NCBI RefSeq assembly: GCF_036373705.1
Contig: NC_089866.1
Span: 20,181,501-20,245,500, forward strand
Source of the DNA: Amia ocellicauda
Lineage: Eukaryota; Chordata; Actinopteri; Amiiformes; Amiidae
DNA length: 64,000 nucleotides
Reading direction: 5' to 3'
Shown: positions 22,616 to 31,860 of the stretch, in pieces
How positions within the stretch are numbered: position 1 is the stretch's first letter
How the letters are laid out: each line of letters opens with the position of its first letter
Made by a program: the position numbers and the translations under genes
Notes under the pieces: generated by a model
Database searches by the model: none
The model's input: only the letters and a program-made list of their open reading frames with translations
What the model was told of the DNA's origin: nothing

Positions 22616-22703
22616 ATGGAGAGAGCCAAAATTCAGCTGACTGATGGCACCACTAGCATCACTTTCACAAGTTCACCCATAGTCAAGGAAAGGATCAAAT
22701 CGG
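22616..22703 (+). other. Possible first coding exon of an unrecognised gene
   Basis: ATG at 22616 opens 29 codons (MERAKIQLTDGTTSITFTSS, then PIVKERIKS) plus one base ending at a GTGAGG donor at 22704. A TATATAAA stands in front. I do not recognise the protein, and no second exon could be assigned downstream, where a microsatellite and a dispersed repeat follow. It could be a real gene start, a promoter/leader of a retroelement, or chance. Confidence 0.25.
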
Positions 22704-22919
22704 GTGAGGAATATTAATAATATTGGATAACTTCAACATGCTGTCCATGGCTATACTGTTGGAAATGCAACTCATCTGTGTTTTTTTACTTGGAAGTATA
22801 CTTAATTTCCAAAACTGTATGGATTGTTAACATATTAAATTATACTTGGTGTACTAAATCATACTGTTCTGACCCCCAAGTAGATCCTTCATATTCCGAA
22901 TAAATATTCTAATATGTAC

Positions 22920-22920
22920 A

Positions 22921-22958
<38 letters not shown>

Positions 22959-22959
22959 T
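22920..22959. repeat. (ATT)n microsatellite
   Basis: ATT/TTA trinucleotides directly joined to the dispersed repeat at 22960. Confidence 0.9.
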
Positions 22960-23590
22960 CTTGGCAGACGCCCTTATCCAGGGCGACTTACAACATAAGT
23001 GCAAAACAAAGTGCAAAAATGCAGTTCAATAAAGGCATCAATCATTACAAATTCAATTTATATAAAACATAGCAATTCAAAATATAATAAATTTTACAAC
23101 TTCTAATTTACAATTTACACAGGCAAGTACAGTAAGTGAGGTCCTACATCCTGGACGGTAAAAGCTAAGTGCTGTCAAGATATAGGGTCACAGTCAGGGG
23201 CTACGGGAAAGGGAGCAAGGAGGAAACAAATTAAAAACGCAAGAAGCATAATAACAATCTGTGAAGTGCTATCTGACGGGGGTTAAAAGGACTAATATTA
23301 TAGGTACTGTCTGAAAAGATGCGTCTTGAGTAAGCACCAGAATGAGGTCAAGGACTCTGCTGTTTTGACTTCAGTGGGCAAGTCGTTCCACCATTTGGAG
23401 GCCAGGGATGAGAAGGAGCGGCTCTGGAGGAAGGAGAGTGGAGAGGAGGTAGAGTTAGTCGTCTGGCACTGGAGGAGCGCAGTGGTCTGGAGGGGATGTA
23501 TGGAGAGACGAGTGACTGAAAGTAGCTTGGTGCAGTGTGGTCGAGACAGCGGTAGGTGAGGGTCAATGTCTTGAACTGGATGTGTGCCTA
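22960..23590 (-). repeat. Dispersed fish repeat (LINE 3'-end/SINE-like)
   Basis: Opens with GCAGACGCCCTTATCCAGGG and CGACTTACAA, followed after about 350 bp by a GC-richer block with GACTCTGCTGT, GGGCAAGTCGTTCCACCA, GGAAGGAGAG and GGTCGAGACAGCGGTAGGTGAGG. I know this combination as an abundant repeat of fish genomes. The adjoining (ATT)n would be its simple-repeat tail, giving minus orientation. The open frames inside it (23326-23559, 23348-23566) are not genes. Confidence 0.6.
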
Positions 23591-24364
23591 ATTCCCTACA
23601 TGTAATTAATACTGCATATTAACTTGCAAGTATAATGCATCACTGGAAAATCCTTGGACACCTTACAGCACTTATTGCTATTGGTTCAGTCAATGACTCT
23701 CTAGTTCCCTTAACTGTGTATTCGATCCTGGATATGCTAGACGATTATTTGCGGCATTGAATGGTGTCTCAAAGGTAAAAGGTTTGTTAATCTCTTTATA
23801 TTGTGTTAAGGCAGCACTCATTATTAATGCTTAACATGATTAACATTAAAAAAAACATTTGAACTGTGATTAGATCTGGGGCAAATGTGGTTACTTATAA
23901 TGGTTTTATACTTTTCACATTAAAATATGTGTTTTTAACAGTACACATGGTTAAGTGTGTGAATGTAATGCTGACTGGTTGAAACAAATGTAAAACAACT
24001 ATGCTATATTCAGCAGGTGTAATGGGTTATAGATGAAAAGCTATCAGGGACAGGGAATCACCTACTTTGAATTCAGGATAATTCAGCTTTAATTACTGGT
24101 TGTTCAAGTGAGATATTTAAACAGAAGTGCAAGTATTTCAACTATTTTTGACTATATCAGAATACTGTCAAATAATTATTTGGCTTTCTATTAGTAGTAC
24201 GTTAGTTTAGTAAAATTATTGTATTGGGTTAATAAAACGATTAAAATAATACAATTATTTAGTGAACACATTACTATAAAAACTGATATCAATAGGAATG
24301 TATTTGAGTAGGCCCAGTGTGTGAAAGTGCTACATTTCACATTAAAAGAAGGTACACACACATA
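23591..24364. other. Intergenic; nothing recognised
   Basis: AT-rich sequence between a dispersed repeat and a Tc1/mariner element. No coding or structured feature was seen. Confidence 0.4.
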
Positions 24365-25585
24365 CACTCACCTAAAGGATTATTAGGAACACCATACTAA
24401 TACTGTGTTTGACCCCCTTTCGCCTTCAGAACTGCCTTAATTCTACGTGGCATTGAGTCAACAAGGTGCTGAAAGCATTCTTTACAAATGTTGGCCCATA
24501 TTGATAGGATAGCATCTTGCAGTTGATGGAGATTTGTGGGATGCACATCCAGGGCACGAAGCTCCCGTTCCACCACATCCCAAAGATGCTCTATTGGGTT
24601 GAGATCTGGTGACTGTGGGGGCCAGTTTAGTACAGTGAACTCATTGTCATGTTCAAGAAACCAATTTGAAATGATTCGACCTTTGTGACATGGTGCATTA
24701 TCCTGCTGGAAGTAGCCATCAGAGGATGGGTACATGGTGGTCATAAAGGGATGGACATGGTCAGAAACAATGCTCAGGTAGGCCGTGGCATTTAAACGAT
24801 GCCCAGTTGGCACTAAGGGGCCTAAAGTGTGCCAAGAAAACATCCCCCACACCATTACACCACCACCAGCAGCCTGCACAGTGGTAACAAGGCATGATGG
24901 ATCCATGTTCTCATTCTGTTTACGCCAAATTCTGACCCTACCATCTGAATGTCTCAACAGAAATCGAGACTCATCAGACCAGGCAACATTTTTCCAGTCT
25001 TCAACTGTCCAATTTTGGTGAGCTTGTGCAAATTGTAGCCTCTTTTTCCTATTTGTAGTGGAGATGAGTGGTACCCGGTGGGGTCTTCTGCTGTTGTAGC
25101 CCATCCGCCTCAAGGTTGTACGTGTTGTGGCTTCACAAATTCTTTGCTGCATACCTCGGTTGTAACGAGTGGTTATTTCAGTCAAAGTTGCTCTTCTATC
25201 AGCTTGAATCAGTCGGCCCATTCTCCTCTGACCTCTAGCATCAACAAGGCATTTTCGCCCACAGGACTGCTGCATACTGGATGTTTTTCCCTTTTCACAC
25301 CATTCTTTGTAAACCCTAGAAATGGTTGTGCGTGAAAATCCCAGTAACTGAGCAGATTGTGAAATACTCAGACCGGCCCGTCTGACACCAACAACCATGC
25401 CACGCTCAAAATTGCTTAAATCACCTTTCGTTCCCATTCAGACATTCAGTTTGGAGTTCAGGAGATTGGTTTGACCAGGACCACACCCCTAAATGCATTG
25501 AAGCAACTGCCATGTGATTGGTTGATTAGATAATTGCATTAATGAGAAATTGAACAGGTGTTCCTAATAATCATTTAGGTGAGTG
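24365..25585 (-). mobile_element. Tc1/mariner element D1, complete (DD36E-type)
   Basis: 1221 bp, flanked by TA, with inverted ends CACTCACCTAAAGGATTATT and the complement at 25585 (one mismatch seen: ATCATTTAGG). Carries an unbroken 346-codon transposase on the minus strand. A close copy, D2, is at 29215-30413. Confidence 0.93.
24397..25437 (-). CDS. Tc1/mariner transposase, intact, D-D36-E spacing
   Basis: 346 aa from ATG at 25437-25435. Residues about 1-50 hold the first helix-turn-helix (SISQSAQLLGFSRTTISRVY), followed by a second DNA-binding helix set to about 120. The RNase H-like catalytic domain shows VAWSDES (D155), a GGGVMVWGMF box near 191-200, YFQQDNAPCHK (D246) and DLNPIEHLW (E283). 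Thirty-six residues separate D246 and E283, against 34 in classical Tc1 elements; this spacing defines the DD36E group, described as Incomer, whose elements are about 1.2 kb with transposases near 340 aa. No stop, frameshift or triad change is visible. All needed parts seem present, so mobility is possible, but nothing here proves expression. Confidence 0.92.
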   Translation of the reverse strand: MGTKGDLSNFERGMVVGVRRAGLSISQSAQLLGFSRTTISRVYKEWCEKGKTSSMQQSCGRKCLVDARGQRRMGRLIQADRRATLTEITTRYNRGMQQRICEATTRTTLRRMGYNSRRPHRVPLISTTNRKKRLQFAQAHQNWTVEDWKNVAWSDESRFLLRHSDGRVRIWRKQNENMDPSCLVTTVQAAGGGVMVWGMFSWHTLGPLVPTGHRLNATAYLSIVSDHVHPFMTTMYPSSDGYFQQDNAPCHKGRIISNWFLEHDNEFTVLNWPPQSPDLNPIEHLWDVVERELRALDVHPTNLHQLQDAILSIWANICKECFQHLVDSMPRRIKAVLKAKGGQTQY

Positions 25586-25593
25586 TATATATA

Positions 25594-26567
25594 CTGTGCA
25601 AAAGTTTTAGGCAGGTGTGAAAAAATGCTGTAAAGTTAGAATGCTTTCAAAAATAGACATGTTAATAGATTATATTAATCAATTAACTAAATGCAAAGTG
25701 AGTGAACAGAAGAAAAATCTACATCAAATCCATATTTGGTGTGATCACCCTTTGCCTTCAAAACAGCATCAATTCTTCTAGGTACACTTGCACACAGTTT
25801 TTGAAGGATCTCGGCAGGTAGGATGGCCCAAACATCTTGGAGAACTAACCACAGTTCTTCTGTGGATTTAGGCAGCCTCAGTTGCTTCTCTCTGTTCATG
25901 TCATCCCAGACAGACTCGATGATGTTGAGATCAGGGCTCTGTGGGGGTCATACTATCACTTCCAGGACTCCTTGTTCTTCTTTATGCTGTATGTTTGAGG
26001 TCATTGTCATGCTGCAGAATTGTGCTTCTTCAAAAGAGCTTGGACAGCACATCTGGAAACCCCTGTCTGCCTTGAAATGTCTGCCTGGGAGAGACCTTGC
26101 TGATGCAGTATAACTACCTTGTGTCTTGTTGCTGTGCTCAGTCTTGCCATGGTGTATGACTTTTGACAGTAAACTGTCTTCAGCAACCTCACCTTGTTAG
26201 CTGAGTTTGGCTGTTCCTCACCCACTTTTATTCCTCCAACACAGCTGTTTTTGTTTCAGTTAATGATTGTGTTTCAACCTACATATTGAACTGATGATCA
26301 TTAGCACCTGTGTGGTATAATTGTTTAATCATACACCTGACTATATGCCTACAAAATCCCTGACTTTGTGCAAGTGTACCTAGAAGAATTGATGCTGTTT
26401 TGAAGTCAAAGGGTGGTCTCACCAAATATGGATTTGATTTGGATTTGTCTTCTGTTCACTCACTTTGGATTTGGTTAATTGATGAATATAATCTATTAAC
26501 ATGTCTATTTTTGAAAGCATTCTTACTTTACAGCATTTCTTCACACCTGCCTAAAACCTTTGCACAG
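25594..26567 (-). mobile_element. Tc1-like element E with about 200-bp TIRs, deleted
   Basis: TA-flanked, ends CTGTGCAAAAGTTTTAGGCA at 25594 and the near-complement at 26567. The inverted arms run about 25594-25797 and 26370-26567 and include the start of the transposase C-terminal codons, mirrored on the right. It starts within 10 bp of the end of D1, separated only by TA repeats. It is non-autonomous. Confidence 0.88.
25687..26225 (-). pseudogene. Tc1 transposase remnant (element E)
   Basis: On the minus strand the N-terminal helix-turn-helix is kept (MARLSTATRHKVVILHQQGL then SQADISRQTGVSRCAVQALL, around 26020-26150). The C-terminal tail (PAEILQKLCASVPRRIDAVL.AKG) is at 25735-25830. The catalytic core between them is deleted, leaving only a short NIIESVW-like trace, so no transposase can be made. 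Confidence 0.8.
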
Positions 26568-26612
26568 TACAGTATATACATTAAATTAGCAGTTATCAAC
26601 AGTTATTTGGGC

Positions 26613-26761
26613 AGCAAAGGCACAGCCTAAGAAGACCCCTTGGTCTGACATGGGTACTGTACGTGTTGGCCCCATGGAACGGATAGCCATTGACATTATG
26701 GGACCTTTAAACAAGACTGACCATCACAACCAATACATTCTGGTAGTAAATGATTATTTTA
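26613..26761 (+). pseudogene. Gypsy integrase core fragment
   Basis: An open frame reads AAKAQPKKTPWSDMG, then GPMERIAIDIMGPLNKTD and NQYILVVNDYF, the start of a Gypsy integrase catalytic core with the first catalytic Asp in IDIMGPL. It breaks off after DYF. No LTR or other pol part is attached. It begins right after element E. Confidence 0.75.
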
Positions 26762-26794
26762 GCATAGTTATAATAACATAGTTATTATTACTCG

Positions 26795-26835
26795 AATTCT
26801 TAGCAGACACCCTTATCCAGGGTGACTTACAATTG
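26795..26835 (+). repeat. Dispersed fish repeat head, fragment
   Basis: CTTAGCAGACACCCTTATCC and GGGTGACTTACAATT, the same signature as at 22960. Confidence 0.55.
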
Positions 26836-28211
26836 TTACAAGATTGTTACACATTTTTTACATTTACCCAAATATACAGCTGGGCAAAGTTCCACAGGTT
26901 TGACTCTAAATTTCATGCTTTTTGATCGTGAGATCTCTTGAGCCAATTGAAAACCCCTGGAAAACAGCTGGGTGTTTGCTGGTGTAAGCCCTTCTAACCC
27001 TGAAGACCCCTTCACCAACATTCCCTTTTGCTTCTCAGCAGAATCCGTCGGAAAGCGCTTCTTTTTCCACTCCCCACAGGAGGCAGGCTGGTGAGGGTAC
27101 GCTTCAGCATTCACCTGACAGGAACAGATTCGTCTCTGTTTCAGGCTCTCTGTGTGGCGGGGTCTCCAACCACCATGTTCCTTTGGTCCATGCTGGACAT
27201 CCCAGGAGAAATAGGAAACCTCCTAATAAATATGGGGAGTGGGTGATTGATTTAAAATAGGTTAATTTAGACAGAAGCATTTAACCAAATAACTTTTCTT
27301 ATTGTTTTAAGTTAAAAGTGTGAATGGAAATTGTGAGTGTTTTTTTAAAAACAAAAAAAACTAAAAACATTCTACGTGTATAAATGCCTTATCTTTTCTC
27401 TTACCTCGAATTCTTGTTCCTGAGGTATACTAGAATATCTCAAAAATATGCTATTGTGTTTCACTGGTCTCCCCTCCTGGTTATTGGAGGAATTGAGAGA
27501 AGTAATAACTGATTAGAACAGTTCATTACCCATGTTGTGTTATGTATATCTAATGTCTATTTAAATGATCTCTGTGTATGTCTTTGGGATGCCTTGTTTG
27601 ACTCGCACTCAGCAGTATAAATGTTCTTCGGTCTATTGCAGTTAAATTTCCAGGCACTTTGGATCTTTTTTGGTCTCAAAACAGCCATTGGGTTCAAGCC
27701 ATGACTCATAAAAAAAATGTTTTGCAGTATGTGTGAGCAATGTGTGAATTCTGTGTGAATATTGAAACAGTGACAATTCCAGGGTTTGCAATGGACCTCA
27801 TTAAATGGGAAACAGAGTTCCCATGCTTGTGTTACTCTACATGTGTTCACTATGGCCTAACTGAGGCAGATGTCCTATGCAACGTGTGACATGCGCAGAG
27901 CAGTAAAGGACCCTGGCTGGGTCTGCATCGACAAGGCCGCCGCCTCCTCAGTGCCGCCCCTTGGGAGCTGCCCTACAGGATTTGGGGCACTCCATGCTGC
28001 TGGACATTCGACCCTTTTGAGCCAGGGGTACTTATCTATGGGTAGAATACTGCAGGCATCACGCTAGACACCCCTCTCTGCCACAGACTGTGTTTCCTGA
28101 CTGCCAAAACATTCAAGTATAGTGAAGAGACTAACTTAAGGTGCTCCTTATTGTCATTGGTTGTCACTCACACATAGTAGTGCAAGAAAATATTACTTTG
28201 TATTAAGCTTG
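26836..28211. other. Intergenic; no gene recognised
   Basis: Contains short open frames (26836-27114 minus, 27028-27246 plus, 27870-28067 plus) without recognisable domains or splice support. Nothing else was identified. Confidence 0.35.
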
Positions 28212-28770
28212 CATGTGTCATGGTTGGGACTCCATGGCTGATAAGTCCTAGGTGAGTTTCGTAGTAGCCTCATTAAAGTTTCCCCTAATAGAGATGTGGG
28301 TGGGACCATAGTTATAGATTGAGTGGCAGCGTACTCAGCTATTGACCCGCCCACAAGGAAGTATATCAGGTGCTGCGTCAAAGTGGGCATTGCACGTAAA
28401 GCTAGGAAGTTGGATGAATGATGTATTTTGCTCTGGAGTGGGAAACTGGCCGCTGTAGCTGAGCATGGGACACAAAATGGTGTCTGAATGTGAAATTTGG
28501 TGTCATCCCTTTTCCTTTCTCCCCCACTGCTTCTTTGTACATGAGGTGGGATATCTGTGATAAACAGGTTGTATGCGAGCTAGCTCTAATAAACACTGCT
28601 TGGAGTAAGTCTATGCATGGTCCTTGTCCTTCAAAGGGGGGATTACTCCCAAAGACTTAGTAGGGGTTTCCCCAGGGGGTGCTGAGACCCAGCCCCTCTG
28701 GCCCTTGGCCTCTGTGAGCCGACAGGGGGCCTAAAACCTTTCTCCCTCCATGCAGGGCGTGTTACATAAT
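28212..28770 (+). repeat. Possible solo LTR
   Basis: Begins near TGTCATGGTTGGGACTCC and ends near GGCGTGTTACA, with CTAATAAACACTGC (AATAAA in an R-like setting) at about 28587 and a GC-rich U5-like stretch after it. No target-site duplication was found, so the call is tentative. Confidence 0.25.
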
Positions 28771-28792
28771 CTCGCCTTTCAGTGTTTCAGTA

Positions 28793-28869
28793 AACTGCGC
28801 AGGGGTAATTCTTGGGATAATTTGTATTTCTCCTCAAATTTCAGTATTTTAAAGTCTAAAGCAAAATGA
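28793..28869. repeat. Segment shared with MORN3 intron 1
   Basis: GCAGGGGTAATTCTTGGGAT, TTTCTCCTCAAAT and AGTATTTTAAAGTCTAAAGC match 17022-17102 inside MORN3 with few changes and a small gap. Origin unknown: either a dispersed repeat or a small duplication. Confidence 0.7.
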
Positions 28870-29214
28870 GTCTCACCCCTTGAGTCATACAGAGGCATTA
28901 CAGACAGGTTTGATACCAGCAAATCCGCAATTTACACAAATCTACATGAATTCTATACATTAGTATCTCATCACCTCATACACAATACACTGGCCAACGG
29001 GGGAAGCCATTCAAGACCATGAAGTTGGCTTTCGATGTCACATTCCAATCTGTAGAGCACAACACATTGAAAACTCACACATATACTACAACAGATACAA
29101 CAGGAAATAGTTATATTGAATTAATCTCACTGCCTTCTGTGATCATAAATGCAAGTTCACCCATCCTGGTAGCTGGCATGATGCCCAGGTATTCAGAATG
29201 ACCGAGGTCACATA

Positions 29215-30413
29215 CACTCACCTAAAGGATTATTAGGAACACCATACTAATACTGTGTTTGACCCCCTTTCGCCTTCAGAACTGCCTTAATTCTACGTGG
29301 CATTGATTCAACAAGGTGCTGAAAGCATTCTTTACAAATGTTGGCCCATATTGATAGGATAGCATCTTGCAGTTGATGGAGATTTGTGGGATGCACATCC
29401 AGGGCACAAAGCTCCCGTTCCACCACATCCCAAAGATGCTCTATTGGGTTGAGATCTGGGGGCCAGTTTAGTACAGTGAACTCATTGTCATGTTCAAGAA
29501 ACCAATTTGAAATGATTCGACCTTTGTGACATGGTGCATTATCCTGCTGGAAGTAGCCATCAGAGGATGGGTACATGGTGGTCATAAAGGGATGGACATG
29601 GTCAGAAACAATGCTCAGGTAGGCCGTGGCATTTAAACGATGCCCAATTGGCACTAAGGGGCCTAAAGTGTGCCAAGAAAACATCCCCCACACCATTACA
29701 CCACCACCACCAGCCTGCATAGTGGTAACAAGGCATGATGGATCCATGTTCTCATTCTGTTTACGCCAAATTCTGACTCTACCATCTGAATGTCTCAACA
29801 GAAATCGAGACTCATCAGACCAGGCAACATTTTTCCAGTCTTCAACTGTCCAATTTTGGTGAGCTTGTGCAAATTGTAGCCTCTTTTTCCTATTTGTAGT
29901 GGAGATGAGTGGTACCCGGTGGGGTCTTCTGCTGTTGTAGCCCATCCGCCTCAAGGTTGTACGTGTTGTGGCTTCACAAATGCTTTGCTGCATACCTCGG
30001 TTGTAACGAGTGGTTATTTCAGTCAAAGTTGCTCTTCTATCAGCTTGAATCAGTCGGCCCATTCTCCTCTGACCTCTAGCATCAACATCAACAACTGCCG
30101 CATACTGGATGTTTTTCCCTTTTCACACCATTCTTTGTAAACCCTAGAAATGGTTGTGCGTGAAAATCCCAGTAACTGAGCAGATTGTGAAATACTCAGA
30201 CCGGCCCGTCTGGCACCAACAACCATGCCACGCTCAAAATTGCTTAAATCACCTTTCTTTCCCATTCAGACATTCAGTTTGGAGTTCAGGAGATTGTCTT
30301 GACCAGGACCACACCCCTAAATGCATTGAAGCAACTGCCATGTGATTGGTTGGTTAGATAATTGCATTAATGAGAAATTGAACAGGTGTTCTTAATAATC
30401 CTTTAGGTGAGTG
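29215..30413 (-). mobile_element. Tc1/mariner element D2, near-identical to D1
   Basis: 1199 bp, TA-flanked, with the same CACTCACCTAAAGGATTATT end as D1 and its complement at 30413. It differs from D1 by scattered substitutions, a 9-bp deletion near 29458 and a 13-bp deletion near 30090. It sits inside the Harbinger transposase remnant. Confidence 0.93.
29247..30276 (-). pseudogene. DD36E-type transposase, frameshifted copy (element D2)
   Basis: The N-terminal part (30276 leftward, MGKKGDLSNFERGMVVGARR) is separated from the rest by a 13-bp deletion around 30090, which shifts the frame after the SSM codons. From 30062 to 29247 the frame is open again and contains VAWSDES, QQDNAPCHK and DLNPIEHLWD. 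A 9-bp deletion near 29458 removes three residues (SPQ) between the second Asp and the Glu, shortening the gap. Otherwise it is nearly the same as the intact protein in D1. Not functional. Confidence 0.9.
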
Positions 30414-31049
30414 TATGTCCTTTAGGAGAGCCCACAGTCCATTCTACCAAACAACCTACACATAATCAGAGATGCAGCTTACCCACTTTCCCAAGACATG
30501 ATGACACCCTTCCGTGACAATGGCCATTTAACACAGTTACAACAGAAAGTTGTCATCCACTAGAATGGCAATAGAAAGAGCTTTGGGGTTCGTGAAAAAT
30601 ATTTCCCGAAGACTGAAAAGATTGCAGATGTCCAAAATCAAGAACATAAGCGATGCAGTCAAGACCTGCTGCATACTCATCATATCTGTATGGAGAACTT
30701 GGAAACCTGGAGCCCAGTGAAGTCACTGACCTGCCTCAGGAACATGTGGATGTGGAATGAGAGGTTCCAGCATGTGATCAAGATGGAAGTCCAATTGCTG
30801 TATCTTTATAGACTAGGAGATACACAATCTCCTGCCCTCTGTGTAGAACCATTGTAAATAGTTGTGTGATAACTAAAACTGGCAGACATTGTAATATTAT
30901 TGTTTTATTCATGGAACAAATCATGCAAAAAGAAAAATATCAATCCTCCCCAGCCAATAAAATGAATATCACTGATTTTCCATGATTTTTCTAACAGTTA
31001 AATAATTCTGTCCAGTTTTGCAGAGACATATTTAATTTCTTTTAGCAGT

Positions 31050-31860
31050 TCAGTTTCCCCTATGTTCTCTTCTCCTCTCCCTCTGCTCAGTTTTACAACA
31101 GCTTTCTTCCCTCTTTTGCTGTCGGCATTCATTGGTTTTGATGAGAGTTTCCAGCATCTTTGTCCTTTTTGCAGACTGATCTGCCTGTTCAGTCAGAAAC
31201 CTCCCTGCTGTATTTTGACCGGGTGTCTTGGCTTTTCTTTTTTGTGGGATGTATTGGGGGAGGGAAGCTGGCGTCTTAAAGGCAGCAGACACAGTCAATC
31301 CTGACGTTGATGGCAGTGGTTGGGAAGAGACTGTTGAAGGGGCAAATTGTGGCACAGACACATCTGGGAGCAGGTTTGCTTCCACACTGGTCTATTTGGG
31401 GGGTAAGGGAGAATAGGTTAGACAATTGAAATGTTCTTTACCTCATTTGTTATAATTATCAGTCATTTGCCGGACCCCCATATCCAAGCTGACTTGAGGG
31501 GTTATACAAATGTTAATATAATCTATACACACACACAATACAAGCCATCAGTAAAATAACAGAATCACACAAATTTGGTAGAGAACAGTTGCATGGTCAG
31601 CAAGTAATGTAAATAGTTGTATTTTAGTGTTATATTCTCCATACAATGTGTGACCTAACTTTGTATTTCTAATCAATTATAATATAACCATCAGAGCAAT
31701 CAGTTGCTTACCTTCCTTAACCCATGCCAAGATAAATAGTACTCAGAGTACCCCCATGTAATTTGGGTTTGTCCAGATTCCTGCTTCGGTCCTTTTGCCC
31801 TCTTGTAGGTGACAAGGAGATTCTATTTATTTTTTAGCTTCTCAACTGTAGTGTCATGTC
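31050..31860 (-). pseudogene. Myb/SANT-like DNA-binding protein remnant, probable Harbinger partner
   Basis: The open frame 31050-31385 (minus) is a Pro/Ser/Thr-rich segment followed by a basic, Gln/Glu-rich C-terminus (KMLETLIKTN.CRQQKREES), the usual tail of Myb/SANT-like proteins of Harbinger elements. Farther right on the same strand, 31730-31860 reads VEKLKNK..LLVTYKRAKG..QESGQTQITWGYSEYL with a stop, resembling the end of the SANT-like domain. It is convergent with the transposase remnant. Harbinger elements encode such a second protein to carry the transposase to the nucleus and DNA ends. The assignment is partly by context. Confidence 0.45.
31450..31560 (+). repeat. Diverged dispersed fish repeat fragment
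   Basis: CATTTGCCGGACCCCCATATCC and AAGCTGACTTGAGGGG resemble the GCAGACGCCCTTATCC / GGCGACTTACA head seen at 22960. Confidence 0.4.

Larger units (their letters stand above)
29095..30770 (+). pseudogene. Harbinger (HARBI1-like) transposase remnant, split by element D2
   Basis: Left of D2, 29140-29210 reads FCDHKCKFTHPGSWHDAQVF, with the first catalytic Asp in HDAQVF. Right of D2, 30430-30530 reads ESPQSILPNNLHIIRDAAYP then LSQDMMTPFRDNGHL, with the second Asp in RDAAYPL. After a frameshift near 30561 comes AIERALGFVKNISRRLKRLQ then MSKIKNISDAVKTCCIL, with the Glu in the ERA(F)G motif. Order and motifs are those of PIF/Harbinger DDE transposases. Removing D2 plus one TA brings the flanking reading frames together, apart from a stop near the junction. 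Frameshifts and stops make it inactive. Confidence 0.8.

Noticed and set aside
23326..23566. Open frames on both strands in the dispersed repeat
   Set aside because: Part of a repeated sequence family of LINE-tail/SINE type, not a unique gene.
24785..25335. Open frames on the plus strand within D1 (and the same in D2 at 29626-30140)
   Set aside because: Antisense shadows of the DD36E-type transposase, repeated in both copies for that reason.
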